Positions 34,585-43,804 of a DNA stretch of 64,000 nucleotides are shown one piece after another. The position numbers and the translations under genes are program-made. Location of the stretch: assembly GCF_013359905.1 (NCBI RefSeq), contig NZ_JABMCC010000121.1, positions 620,001-684,000 on the forward strand. The letters run 5' to 3'. The stretch comes from Paenibacillus taichungensis. GTDB taxonomy: Bacteria; Bacillota; Bacilli; Paenibacillales; Paenibacillaceae. Numbering within the stretch: position 1 is the stretch's first letter; each line of letters starts with the position of its first letter. The notes beneath the pieces are model-generated. The model had not been told where the DNA came from and made no database searches. It saw only the letters and a list, made by a program, of their open reading frames with translations.

Positions 34585-35448
34585 ATGTCCATTCCAACAG
34601 CCGTTGTTACGGGAGCCAACTCAGGCATGGGTCTGGCAACCACCATTGAACTTGCAAGGCAAGGGTATCACGTGATTATGGCATGCCGCAGCGAGAAGCG
34701 CGGACAGCAGGCACTGGAGGAGGCGCTGCGTCAGTCCGGCTCTACTGCGATTGAACTGATGCTGTGTGACCTGGGGTCACTGGAGAGCATCCGCCATTTT
34801 GCTCAATCTTTCCGTGAGCGTTACGACACACTTGACGTTCTCGTTAATAATGCGGGTGTCGTCATGTTGAAGCGCCAGGAAACCTCTGATGGTTTCGAAC
34901 AAGCCATCGGTATTAACCATCTTGGACATTTCCTGCTTACCTTACTCCTGATCGAACCTTTGAAGTCTGCGAAGCAGGGGCGTATAGTGAATGTTTCGTC
35001 TGGTGCCTACAAAGCCGGGAAAATCCATTTCGAAGATCCCCATCTGCACAAAAGTTACAATCCAATCAAAAGTTACGCTCAATCCAAGCTGGCTAACGTG
35101 TTGTTCACACGTGTTCTGGCCCGCAAATTAGCGGATACCCGAATCACGGTCAACTGCCTTCATCCCGGTGCGGTGGGTACAAGTATTGGCGTAGACCGCA
35201 ATACCGGTTTTGGCACACGCATTATGGCTTTGGTGGGCAAACTACCGTTTTTCCTTTCACCAGAAGAAGGGGCACAAACGGCCATCTATCTCGCCACAAG
35301 CCCCGAAGTCGCCGGGGTAACCGGGCGTTACTTTTATCAACAAAAGGACCAGGAACTGAAAGCCCATGCGCTGGATGCGGCAGATGCTGAGCGTTTCTGG
35401 ACATGGAGTGAAGAGCAAGTTGGACTTAGACCCGAAGAGAAATTGTAA
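34585..35448 (+). CDS. Short-chain dehydrogenase/reductase
   Basis: 287 residues. Cofactor motif TGANSGMG, NNAG, catalytic serine in VNVSS and YAQSK (Tyr and Lys). The length and the HLGHF phrase fit the retinol-dehydrogenase/protochlorophyllide-reductase-like branch, usually NADP-dependent; R38-like arginine in CRSEKRG supports NADP. Substrate unknown. Good SD (AGAAGGGAAG) upstream. Confidence 0.88.
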   Translation: MSIPTAVVTGANSGMGLATTIELARQGYHVIMACRSEKRGQQALEEALRQSGSTAIELMLCDLGSLESIRHFAQSFRERYDTLDVLVNNAGVVMLKRQETSDGFEQAIGINHLGHFLLTLLLIEPLKSAKQGRIVNVSSGAYKAGKIHFEDPHLHKSYNPIKSYAQSKLANVLFTRVLARKLADTRITVNCLHPGAVGTSIGVDRNTGFGTRIMALVGKLPFFLSPEEGAQTAIYLATSPEVAGVTGRYFYQQKDQELKAHALDAADAERFWTWSEEQVGLRPEEKL

Positions 35449-35496
35449 CTACAGACTGTTTGAAGCAGCAGATGCGGCTTACTTGTTTCCACATAA

Positions 35497-35536
35497 TTAG
35501 AGGCAGCTGTTTTCCATACTAACGGGCTGCCTCTAA
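35497..35536. terminator. Terminator between convergent SDR gene and thrS
   Basis: Perfect ten-bp stem TTAGAGGCAG / CTGCCTCTAA with a 20-base loop. Confidence 0.7.
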
Positions 35537-35568
35537 AGTTAAGGTCCAGCCAATTCCTAATTAAGCGC

Positions 35569-37545
35569 TCAGGCTTTGGCCTTCACAGCTTGCTGAATCA
35601 GCTCTATAAATGCTTCAATGCGCTGAATGCCTTGATCGCCCTGACCGTATGCACGGACAGAGGCGGATGAGGCGTTTTTCTCATTTTCCCCGAGCACGAG
35701 CGAGTAAGGCACTTTTTCCATCTGAGCTTCACGGATTTTGTAGCCGAGCTTTTCACTGCGCAAGTCTGTTTCTACCCGAATACCGGCAGCCCGCAGCTGG
35801 CTCTGAACTTGAAGCGCATAATCTGCGTAATGATCTGACACTGGCAGTAGCTTCACTTGCACGGGCGCGAGCCAGAGCGGAAATGCACCTGCATAATGTT
35901 CAGTCAGGATGCCGATGAAACGATCGATTGAGCCATAGATGGCACGGTGGATCACGACAGGACGGTGTTTCAGGCTATCCTCGCCAATATAAGTGAGATC
36001 GAACTTCTCGGGCATTTGAAAATCGAGTTGAATTGTTCCACACTGCCAGCTGCGCTTCAGTGCATCGAGAATGTGGAAGTCAATTTTCGGACCGTAAAAG
36101 GCACCATCACCCTCGTTAATGCGGTATTTCACACCGCGCCGATCAAGTACACTCTGCAATGCTCTTTCTGCTTGATCCCACAGCTCTTCCGATCCCATGG
36201 AATCTTCCGGACGAGTGGACAACTCAATGTTGTACTCAAATCCAAAGATGTCGTACATACGTCCGATCAATGAAATCGCCTGGTTAATCTCTTCCTCGAT
36301 CTGCTCTGGCATCACATAGAGATGGGCATCATCCTGACAGAAAGTCCGCACCCGCATCATGCCGTTCAGAGCGCCTGAGAATTCATGGCGGTGGACCTGA
36401 CCGAATTCCATCATACGAATCGGTAGCTCACGATAGGAATGGAGTGTATTTTTGAAAATCAGCATGTGTCCCGGGCAGTTCATAGGTTTCAGGGCAAAAG
36501 TCGCATCGTCCACTTCCGAGAAATACATATTGTCCTTGTAATGTTCCCAGTGCCCCGATTGCTCCCACAGACGGTTGTTCATCATGAGGGGAGTACGAAC
36601 TTCCTGATAGCCTTCCTGCAGCTGCAATTCACGGGAGAATTGCTCCAATTCTGTACGAACAGTCATGCCTTTGGGCAGATAGAACGGCATACCGGGTGCT
36701 TCTTCAGAGAACATGAACAGTTCGAGCTCCTTACCCAGTTTGCGGTGATCTCGTTTTTTCGCTTCTTCCAGCATGTGTAGATGTTCATCCAATTGGGCTT
36801 TGCTCGGGAAAGCAGTGCCGTAGATGCGTTGCAGCATTTTATTATCCGAGTTGCCGCGCCAGTATGCACCTGCCACATTCAGCAGTTTGAATGCTTTGAT
36901 CCGACCAGTGGACGGAAGATGAGGGCCGCGACAGAGATCGAAAAACTCTCCTTGGTCATAAATGGAAAGCTCAGCGTCCTCCGGTAAATCCTGAATAAGT
37001 TCAAGCTTATACGGGTCCTGAATCTCTCCAAAGATGCGAAGTGCTTCCTCCCGGCTAACTACCCGGCGGCTAATTTTCTCATTTTCTTTTATGATTTTGT
37101 TCATTTCTTGCTCAATGGCAGCCAAATCACTGATCGATAGAGCATATTCCAGATCGACATCGTAATAGAATCCATCTTCAATGACAGGCCCGATGCCCAG
37201 CTTGACTTGTTCCGCACCGTAGATGCGTTTGAGAGCCTGCGCGAGTACATGAGCTGTGCTGTGTCGGTAACGATACAGACCCTCCGCGCTGTCCAAAGTA
37301 ACGATGACGAGTTCACAATCTTGCTCAAGCACCCAGTCGAGATCGACATTCTTACCATTTACGATTCCGCCGATGGCTTGTTTACCTAGACTTGTGCTGA
37401 TGGATGAGGCGACCGCTCCTACAGTGATGCCTGCGTTGTAAGAACGTATAGCTCCGCCTTGCAGGCGAATTTCAATCGGATGCCCGGGCTGCTGTTGGTC
37501 ATTCGATTGGTTGCTGGATTGGCTGTTATTATTCGGATTACTCAT
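35569..37545 (-). CDS. thrS: Threonyl-tRNA synthetase
   Basis: 658 residues. TGS domain, the editing domain with its HSTAHVLAQA metal site, the class II core (MMRVRTFCQDDAHL, ALKPMNCPGH), and the anticodon-binding C-terminus. The start at 37545 has GGAGAGTGG upstream. Before the TGS domain is an unusual Asn/Gln/Ser-rich tail of about 22 residues (MSNPNNNSQSSNQSND). Expression is controlled by the T-box leader upstream. Bacillales may hold two copies (thrS, thrZ); which one this is cannot be told. Confidence 0.95.
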   Translation of the reverse strand: MSNPNNNSQSSNQSNDQQQPGHPIEIRLQGGAIRSYNAGITVGAVASSISTSLGKQAIGGIVNGKNVDLDWVLEQDCELVIVTLDSAEGLYRYRHSTAHVLAQALKRIYGAEQVKLGIGPVIEDGFYYDVDLEYALSISDLAAIEQEMNKIIKENEKISRRVVSREEALRIFGEIQDPYKLELIQDLPEDAELSIYDQGEFFDLCRGPHLPSTGRIKAFKLLNVAGAYWRGNSDNKMLQRIYGTAFPSKAQLDEHLHMLEEAKKRDHRKLGKELELFMFSEEAPGMPFYLPKGMTVRTELEQFSRELQLQEGYQEVRTPLMMNNRLWEQSGHWEHYKDNMYFSEVDDATFALKPMNCPGHMLIFKNTLHSYRELPIRMMEFGQVHRHEFSGALNGMMRVRTFCQDDAHLYVMPEQIEEEINQAISLIGRMYDIFGFEYNIELSTRPEDSMGSEELWDQAERALQSVLDRRGVKYRINEGDGAFYGPKIDFHILDALKRSWQCGTIQLDFQMPEKFDLTYIGEDSLKHRPVVIHRAIYGSIDRFIGILTEHYAGAFPLWLAPVQVKLLPVSDHYADYALQVQSQLRAAGIRVETDLRSEKLGYKIREAQMEKVPYSLVLGENEKNASSASVRAYGQGDQGIQRIEAFIELIQQAVKAKA

Positions 37546-37579
37546 GTGAACCACTCTCCAATATTCAAATTTGAAGCGC

Positions 37580-37895
37580 AAAAAACACCCGTCCCGGAAA
37601 AGGGACGAGTGCGCTCAGCTCGTGGTTCCACCCTAATTTGGTTATGAATGCTCCTGAACACGACCAGCCGCCGCAAACAAGAACATCATAACCCTCATTG
37701 GGATCCGTTATCGGGGATCAGGCGGTGAACTCTACTGACAGCTTTGTCCGGAATTCATGAAGAAGACCGAAAAGCTGAAGTTCGAGGTCACGGCTGCAGA
37801 GGGGTAATTCCGGTCCGTTCGCTGAAGAAGGTTTCACCAATCCCTTCTCTCTCTGGGCAGCACGCAAACGGAATCTTGTCTCTGGTCATCGCCAA
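37580..37895 (-). ncRNA. T-box leader of thrS
   Basis: On the minus strand the hallmark AGGGTGGAACCACG (37621-37634 complement) is followed by a terminator: ACTCGTCCC / GGGACGGGT with a six-base loop and a T-run (37580-37611). Stem I has a GGTG-containing apex near 37830, and the likely specifier is ACC (Thr) at 37803-37805. Uncharged tRNA-Thr should stabilise the antiterminator and allow thrS transcription. The 5' border is approximate. Confidence 0.9.
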
Positions 37896-38022
37896 ATATG
37901 CAAAATCAATATCAATTGAATTGATCTTAATATCGTTGAAGTCCATATCAATATATTGGAACAGGTGTTATTGAGTGTCGATTATATAGATTGAAAATGA
38001 AAAGGTCAAGCGGAATGTTTTT
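37896..38022. other. AT-rich spacer upstream of the T-box
   Basis: Holds dyads such as ATCAATT-G-AATTGAT (37911-37925) and repeated ATATCAAT-like words. It must contain the thrS promoter and the 3' end of the kinase transcript, but I see no unequivocal promoter or terminator. Confidence 0.3.
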
Positions 38023-39783
38023 TTACCCATGTTCTGATTGTCCATCCCATATTAATCGAATGACAGTACCCTCACCAGAAGTTGATTGTACTTCAATACG
38101 GCCCTGCATCGCTTCAATTAACCCTTTTGTTACCGCCATACCAAGGCCTGATCCGACATCGGACGTGCCTGTATCGGTCCCTCGGTAATATCGTTCAAAC
38201 AGCCTCCAGACCAATTCCGGGTCCATTCCTTGTCCATCATCGGCAAAATGAACACTGAACTCCCCAGCCTGTTTACCCGGATGTACACTAACGGTCAGTG
38301 TCGATTCCGCTGGATTATGCAGAAGGGCGTTAGCGGTCAGATTATCCACAATACGTTCAAACGAAGGAATATGCACATGGCCGTATACCGGAACTTTCGC
38401 AGGGAGGAACACAATACGTCCCTCGCCATATACCGGGTTGCGTTCTGCACGCTGGACGAGATCATGTAGTAGCGTATTTACGTCAGTTTCTTCCACAGGT
38501 GGCTGATATCCACCGCTTCGCAATCGGTACGTCATGGCAAGATCATTCACAAGTCGGTCCATATACATGGATTTGTCCAGCATAATGCCCGCGAATTCCC
38601 TCACTTCTTCCGGGGACCAGCTATATTTCTGTGCTTCAAGCATATGGGCGTATCCCTGGATGGAGGATAGCGGTGTCTTGAGATCATGCGTTATTCCGGC
38701 GATCCATTCCTCACGCAGAGATTCGGTCTGTTTACGGAGCTCTTCATCTTGTTTCAATGTTGCGGATAATGCCTGCATGGAGCGAAGCACTTCAGCATAC
38801 ACGTGGTATTTCCGTTTCCACTTGCCATTTCGTCGCTGGCTGCGAGGTACGCCGCCAATGCCTGTGGGTTCTTCATAATGTCCTTGTTCCAGTCGTTGGA
38901 GCCATTGGAGCATATGCAGCATGGGGGAACCGAAACGATTAGCGTACCATAGGGCCAGCAGAATTAGCAAAATGATAACGGATAGGATCAGCACAATGAG
39001 CACAGGGGTCAAAATGAAGTTATAGGGATTTTCTTCCCCTGTAGCAGTTGGATCGACAGGTATACTGAGCATCCAGGTTGTGCCATTCTGTACATCGTAA
39101 AAGGTTGCGATTGATATTCCATATCGATTGGGATAACGAATACGCAAAGCCAGTTCCTGTATGTTGTAACTGCTAGGGACGCCCATGGCAGGTTTATTAT
39201 AAGAAGCCAACTCTTGACCGTAGGCATCCAAAATTTGCAGATAGGCACCTTTGGAACGGATGGCATCCTCTTGTTTGGGGAGAAGTATAAGCTCTCCATT
39301 GGTGTAATGACTGTCCTCACGGGCTTGATCGAGTAAGGATTTGGCCTGATTGCGTTCGCCATACAGCAAGGTGAACATCTCGCCGTTTTTCTCCCGAATC
39401 AGCATGACGATCTGGTACGGGAACGGTTTTTTTGCTTCCCAGTATGCGATCAACTCTCCAGGCTTGTATTGCTTCGGAACGTCATCCGGTGTATCAAAAT
39501 CATCAATGACGTAGCCTTTTTCATCCACAACCTGAAGCCATCCCTGATTTTTCTCGACCTGCTTCAGCAGCCTGGGATCATAGCGGACCGTCCCATCGGG
39601 CATGATTTCTGCGGTATTAATCAGTTGGTCAAGACCACTGGTAGCGAAGTCATCCACCAGGCTTACTTCATTTACCTTTTGAACGACCCAATAGGTGGCT
39701 GCAGAACCCAACAGGATGATAAGGACTACTGCGCCAGCAAGCATAACGATAAATCGGGTCATTAACCTGCGACGAATACTCAT
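38023..39783 (-). CDS. Sensor histidine kinase
   Basis: 586 residues. Helix 1 (about 10-33), a large extracellular sensor (about 34-260, no family recognised), helix 2 (about 262-285), then a linker. DHp has the phosphoacceptor in ITHDLKTPLSS, and the ATPase has NALLHN, DDGQGM and GLGMAV. The linker near 300-320 is basic. The gene overlaps its response regulator by four bases. It may sense envelope stress, because an M23 lipoprotein gene is divergent from the pair. Confidence 0.9.
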   Translation of the reverse strand: MSIRRRLMTRFIVMLAGAVVLIILLGSAATYWVVQKVNEVSLVDDFATSGLDQLINTAEIMPDGTVRYDPRLLKQVEKNQGWLQVVDEKGYVIDDFDTPDDVPKQYKPGELIAYWEAKKPFPYQIVMLIREKNGEMFTLLYGERNQAKSLLDQAREDSHYTNGELILLPKQEDAIRSKGAYLQILDAYGQELASYNKPAMGVPSSYNIQELALRIRYPNRYGISIATFYDVQNGTTWMLSIPVDPTATGEENPYNFILTPVLIVLILSVIILLILLALWYANRFGSPMLHMLQWLQRLEQGHYEEPTGIGGVPRSQRRNGKWKRKYHVYAEVLRSMQALSATLKQDEELRKQTESLREEWIAGITHDLKTPLSSIQGYAHMLEAQKYSWSPEEVREFAGIMLDKSMYMDRLVNDLAMTYRLRSGGYQPPVEETDVNTLLHDLVQRAERNPVYGEGRIVFLPAKVPVYGHVHIPSFERIVDNLTANALLHNPAESTLTVSVHPGKQAGEFSVHFADDGQGMDPELVWRLFERYYRGTDTGTSDVGSGLGMAVTKGLIEAMQGRIEVQSTSGEGTVIRLIWDGQSEHG

Positions 39784-40547
39784 GCGCGTGACACTTGGTT
39801 AGGCAAAATGAGTTTGTATCCCAGCCCCCGGACGTTGACGAGAAAGGCAGGGTTAGAGGGATCGGCTTCAATCCGCTCACGGATACGGTGAATATGAACC
39901 ATAACGGTGTTGTCATCGCTGATGGCTTCCGAACCCCATACGCGTTCATACAATTCCGATTTGGTGAAAATACGATTGGGATGCTTGCAGAAAAAGAGCA
40001 GCAGCTGATAGACAAGAGCCGGACAGTTTACCGGCTGTCCTTCAACCTGAAGCTCACCAGCTTGTTCAAATACTTGAAAACGGCCAAAATCATATACCCC
40101 TTCCTGCACAGCAGGAGATGACGAAGTTACGTCAGAAAAGGGTGGAATTGCCGTCGTAGTCGTCGCCATTTTGGTAGGTAAATAACGTTTCAGCAGTGAT
40201 TTGATGCGGGCGACCACTTCCAGTGGATTAAATGGTTTAACAACATAATCATCGCCGCCAACGGCGAATCCGGTTAACTTGTCATAATCCGTAGTTTTGG
40301 CAGTCAGAAAAAGAATCGGTGCATCGGTCACTTGCCGCAGAAAGGGACAGATTTCCAGTCCACTTTTGCCAGGCAGCATGATGTCCAGCACGATGCAGTG
40401 ATAGGTTTTATTTTCGCAGGCGGTAATCGCCTCTTCCCCAGTGGTAACGGTGTCGATATCTACAAATTGTTCTTTGAGCAGGACGGTTTTGAGCATATGT
40501 AAAATGGCTTGTTCATCATCAACTAGCAGTATGGAGACGTGATCCAT
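39780..40547 (-). CDS. OmpR-family response regulator
   Basis: 255 residues. Receiver with acidic pocket VDDE, phosphoacceptor D55 in DIMLPG and lysine in KPFNP, a long Thr/Ser/Pro linker (about 125-150), then a winged-helix OmpR/PhoB domain. The ATG at 40547 follows AGGAGG by 12 bases; the longer frame to 40595 includes the SD itself. Partner of the overlapping kinase. Confidence 0.9.
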   Translation of the reverse strand: MDHVSILLVDDEQAILHMLKTVLLKEQFVDIDTVTTGEEAITACENKTYHCIVLDIMLPGKSGLEICPFLRQVTDAPILFLTAKTTDYDKLTGFAVGGDDYVVKPFNPLEVVARIKSLLKRYLPTKMATTTTAIPPFSDVTSSSPAVQEGVYDFGRFQVFEQAGELQVEGQPVNCPALVYQLLLFFCKHPNRIFTKSELYERVWGSEAISDDNTVMVHIHRIRERIEADPSNPAFLVNVRGLGYKLILPNQVSRA

Positions 40548-40627
40548 GATGTGAAATGACCTCCTAGGGCTTCCTGTTTGTTTATTGCTAATCATACCAT
40601 CCGAGAGGGCTATGTAGTGTGTGAGCT

Positions 40628-40645
40628 ATCTTAACGGAATCTTAA
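40628..40645 (+). promoter_or_regulatory. Direct-repeat site for an OmpR-type regulator
   Basis: ATCTTAA occurs at 40628 and 40639, exactly 11 bp apart, the phasing used by OmpR/PhoB regulators. Further CTTAAC-like words lie at 40672 and 40725, and a -10-like TATAAC at 40737-40742 has only a weak -35. This suggests activation of the M23 gene, autoregulation of the two-component pair, or both. Confidence 0.5.
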
Positions 40646-40765
40646 TTATGAAACCATAGAAGACGCGACAGTTTAACTACATGTAAGGAAGAGTTAGACG
40701 AAGGATAAGATTCATTCTGTACACTTAACTGGAAAGTATAACGAACACCAGAGGGGATGTAGAGA

Positions 40766-41914
40766 ATGAATAGGTTAAAAGAAGGATTTAAAATTCTTAC
40801 GGATCACTTAAATGGCGGGGAAAGTCTTCCGAAATCAGGATATGCTGCACATGAGAAATTACAGAGCAAAAAGAGCTGGAAGTTGCTTGCCATTGCCCTT
40901 GGAGCCTGCGTGATGTTGTCTGCCTGTGGTAACAGTAATTCGATTACATCCGAGCAGGGGGAACAGCAGTCCGAGGAACAGATGACAAATGCCAATGAAG
41001 CGAGTGAGAGTAAAAATCAGGAAGAGAATTCGGGTAAAGAGGTGAGCGACATCATTACACCTGAGAATTTCATCGATACGTTAATGAACGGTTCCAAGGA
41101 TGCCATTTACAGTCAGATGAGTCCCGAGTTGAAGGAAGCACTAACGCTTGAACAGTTTAAAACGTCTGCGGATCAATTCCTTGAGGGAGTAACTTCCTTT
41201 GATCTAGTGGTAGATGCCAAAGTGAACCATTTAACTGAGTTCGCCTGGAAGGATCAAACAGGAACCAAAGGGATTCAAGCCTATTTTACCGAAGCTAATC
41301 AGATTGAAGGGCTATTAATCCAACCACTGGAACCCCATGTAGATACGGATCAAACGTTCACCAAAACCGAATTTCAATTCCCTATGAAGGGGGAATGGTA
41401 TGTGTTCTGGGGAGGTAATGATGTGATGTCGAACTATCATTATGAGCATGAAACACAGCGCTATGCGCTAGATATTATTCGCACCAAAGAAGCTTCCAGT
41501 TACAACGGAGATGCGAAAGTGAACGAAAACTACTACGCTTTTGGTGAACCGCTCTATGCAGCAGCAGATGGAACCGTAGTCGATATCAAGAATGATATTC
41601 CAGATAACATACCAGGTGTTATGAACCCGGAAGAACCAGCGGGTAATAATGTGGTCATTGACCATGGAAACGGAGATTACAGCATCACCGGGCACATTAA
41701 GGAAGGCAGTGTGGCCGTCAAAAAAGGGGACAAAGTCAAGCAGGGAGACCTCATTGGAGAGCTGGGTAACTCAGGTAATTCCAGTGAAGCTCATCTGCAC
41801 TTCCAGGTATCGGATGGCCCGGATCTATTCACTTCCCGTTCTGTTAACATTCGTTGGGCGGATCAGAGCCAGCAGTTAACCCGGGGTAACACGATTCAAG
41901 GGTTGTCTGAGTAA
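40766..41914 (+). CDS. M23-family peptidase lipoprotein with DUF3887-like domain
   Basis: 382 residues. The signal region is unusual: about 35 polar residues precede the hydrophobic stretch and lipobox (VMLSACG near residue 54). GAGGGG sits properly before the ATG, so the long n-region seems real. A DUF3887-like fold follows (NFIDTLMNGSKDAIYSQMSP), then an M23 domain with metal ligands in HETQRYALD, YSITGHI and HLHFQ. It would cut peptidoglycan cross-bridges outside the cell. Divergent from a two-component system. Confidence 0.82.
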   Translation: MNRLKEGFKILTDHLNGGESLPKSGYAAHEKLQSKKSWKLLAIALGACVMLSACGNSNSITSEQGEQQSEEQMTNANEASESKNQEENSGKEVSDIITPENFIDTLMNGSKDAIYSQMSPELKEALTLEQFKTSADQFLEGVTSFDLVVDAKVNHLTEFAWKDQTGTKGIQAYFTEANQIEGLLIQPLEPHVDTDQTFTKTEFQFPMKGEWYVFWGGNDVMSNYHYEHETQRYALDIIRTKEASSYNGDAKVNENYYAFGEPLYAAADGTVVDIKNDIPDNIPGVMNPEEPAGNNVVIDHGNGDYSITGHIKEGSVAVKKGDKVKQGDLIGELGNSGNSSEAHLHFQVSDGPDLFTSRSVNIRWADQSQQLTRGNTIQGLSE

Positions 41915-42014
41915 ATATGGAATTGAGCTGAATGTTAGGGGATGACGTCGACTTCCTTCCTCCGTTATAATACCGTCATAAGATAGAATCGATTTGGATG
42001 ATGGAGGAGTAGAC

Positions 42015-42518
42015 ATGAAGCTGGATAGTGTACAGATTGAGTATGCGCGTCGTGAGGACCTGCCTAGGATTGTGGAGATCTATAATTCTACGATTGAGAG
42101 CCGGATGGTAACGGCGGATTTGGAGCCGGTGACCGTGGAGCAACGTATTCCGTGGTTTGAGGAGCATTCATCCGATCATCGCCCGCTATGGGTGATGAGA
42201 CTTGAGGGACAGGTTGTAGCCTGGGCCAGCCTGAGTTCGTTTTATGGACGCCCTGCGTACAATGGGACGGTGGAAGTCAGTGTGTATGTGGATCAGCAGT
42301 GCCGGGGAATTGGGGCTGGCGGACGTTTGCTGAACACCATTTTTGACGCTTGTCCTGCGCTTGGAATCAAGACGATTCTGGGCTTTGTGTTTGGACATAA
42401 TGAACCGAGTCTCGGTTTATTGCGCAAGCATGGCTTTGAGCAGTGGGGCTATTACCCTGAAGTGGCTGTGCTGGATGGCGTCAACCGGGATTTGGCGATT
42501 TTGGGCAAAAAAATATAA
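42015..42518 (+). CDS. GNAT-family N-acetyltransferase (PAT-like)
   Basis: 167 residues. Close in pattern to phosphinothricin acetyltransferases: IVEIYNSTIESRMVTADLEPV, FEEHSSDHRPLWV, acetyl-CoA motif QCRGIGAGGRLL, then HNEPSLGLLRKHGFEQWG. GGAGGAG lies five bases before the ATG at 42015; a TTG at 41994 precedes the SD and is rejected. A TATAAT at 41966-41971 is the likely -10. Target amine unknown. Confidence 0.87.
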   Translation: MKLDSVQIEYARREDLPRIVEIYNSTIESRMVTADLEPVTVEQRIPWFEEHSSDHRPLWVMRLEGQVVAWASLSSFYGRPAYNGTVEVSVYVDQQCRGIGAGGRLLNTIFDACPALGIKTILGFVFGHNEPSLGLLRKHGFEQWGYYPEVAVLDGVNRDLAILGKKI

Positions 42519-42539
42519 ACATGTTTCACAATAAATGAA

Positions 42540-42578
42540 AACCTCCAAATCCACATGCGTGGATTGGAGGTTATTTTT
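42540..42578. terminator. Terminator between convergent genes
   Basis: AACCTCCA-ATCCAC / GTGGAT-TGGAGGTT with one bulged base, followed by ATTTTTG. Confidence 0.85.
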
Positions 42579-42605
42579 GCTTACATCGAGTAAATAGGGG
42601 ATGAC

Positions 42606-43106
42606 TTAGGTGTGCGACACGCCAAGCCTTTGTTTAATATCCTGAATCTGTGCCAGATGACGCTCTTCATGATAGCTTGCAAAATCGACCCATTGAGCCA
42701 GATCCATCTCACCGAAAACCGGGTGAAGAAAGGACTTGCTCCGCAGCAGTTCAGACTCATGATCTTGTGCAACGTGCATCAATGCTTGATGTGAGTCTTC
42801 CAAATCATGTCGTACATTCGCCAGCGTTTCTGGTTCCGCAGGAGGCTGGAGATGAGACGGGGCGCTGACAGAGTGGCTGCGATCCAGTGTAAGCTCATAT
42901 GGTTTTTTGTCCACAGCAACGGTCTGTTCTTTCTTTAGAGCGGCGTGGGCTTGCTTCACAATGATGTTTTCCATCAAATTCAGGTGACGGAGAACTTGCA
43001 TAATACTCCAGTGAGTAGGTGTGGGTTGGAGGTTCAATTGCTCTTCATTGAGTCCAGAGACGGCTTCCCAAATTTGGCTCCGAATGTCGTCATTACGAGT
43101 GAACAT
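42606..43106 (-). CDS. DinB/YfiT-like metal-dependent protein
   Basis: 166 residues, four-helix DinB fold. The metal histidines are in RHLNLMEN and YHEERHLAQI. Members include bacillithiol-S-transferases and hydrolases, often stress-linked. AGGAGAGG site upstream. Single gene. Confidence 0.85.
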   Translation of the reverse strand: MFTRNDDIRSQIWEAVSGLNEEQLNLQPTPTHWSIMQVLRHLNLMENIIVKQAHAALKKEQTVAVDKKPYELTLDRSHSVSAPSHLQPPAEPETLANVRHDLEDSHQALMHVAQDHESELLRSKSFLHPVFGEMDLAQWVDFASYHEERHLAQIQDIKQRLGVSHT

Positions 43107-43317
43107 CGTGCGATCCTCTCCTTTAAATGAGTTCTATGATGTCAGCTTGTGTAAGTGTAGTGCCTAAAATGTGGATGCTTAATATACATCATAGAGGATC
43201 TGAAAGGTGAATGCGAAGTGGTGGTTAATTTTCTTTGTTAGTTGAAGTTATGTACATGAGAAAGAAGCTGTTTTTATAAACGGGTCATATCAAATTATAC
43301 AATCGCCAAAAAAAGAA

Positions 43318-43347
43318 TTGACGCTAAGTAGTGCGGGACTCTATAAT
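43318..43347 (+). promoter_or_regulatory. Promoter of the coiled-coil/amt operon
   Basis: TTGACG (43318-43323) and TATAAT (43342-43347) with 18-bp spacing, 41 bases before the first start codon. A loose TnrA/GlnR-like half-match (TGTTA at 43236) lies upstream but is too imperfect to call. Confidence 0.75.
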
Positions 43348-43388
43348 CGATAACAAGTAACTTGATATGTAAGGAGTCATGACATGGT

Positions 43389-43802
43389 ATGTTAGTAATT
43401 GACGAGGTGTATCACCATACAGCATTGCAAATATCATCGTCCGATTTATTGTACCTTATCCAACAGCTCAAGGTCAAAAAAGAAAATGAGATCGAAACGC
43501 TTAAACATAAAATTGAACAATTCGAACAAAAAAAACGTGCGGAAGAAGTGGCTTATCAATCCTTGTCGACTGTACGCAAATGGTTCGCAGGCCGCCCTGC
43601 ATCCCATCACCAGGCGGTGGAATATATGGTCCAGGTGAAGGAACGTTTTCGCAAAATGGAACAAATCCGGCGGCGGATACGAGAACTGGACCGTATTGCT
43701 GAACGAATCAAGCATCCGGACAGCATCGAACGGGACGAAATCGAGCTTACGCCCGAAACGATCCGGGAGATTAGACAGCTTAGGGAAACGGAGGATGTAT
43801 AA
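43389..43802 (+). CDS. Coiled-coil protein of unknown function coupled to amt
   Basis: 137 residues, no family recognised. A short globular start (about 1-25) is followed by a Lys/Glu coiled coil (about 26-58), a central HHQAVEYMVQVKERF helix and a second basic/acidic coil (about 88-135). No membrane helix. It shares a promoter with amt, whose ATG follows its stop by two bases. It occupies the place where glnK is usually found, so it may regulate or scaffold the channel. Confidence 0.7.
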   Translation: MLVIDEVYHHTALQISSSDLLYLIQQLKVKKENEIETLKHKIEQFEQKKRAEEVAYQSLSTVRKWFAGRPASHHQAVEYMVQVKERFRKMEQIRRRIRELDRIAERIKHPDSIERDEIELTPETIREIRQLRETEDV

Positions 43803-43804
43803 GC

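Noticed and set aside
43236..43252. TnrA/GlnR box upstream of the amt operon
   Set aside because: Only the left half matches TGTNA; the right half deviates in two of five positions.
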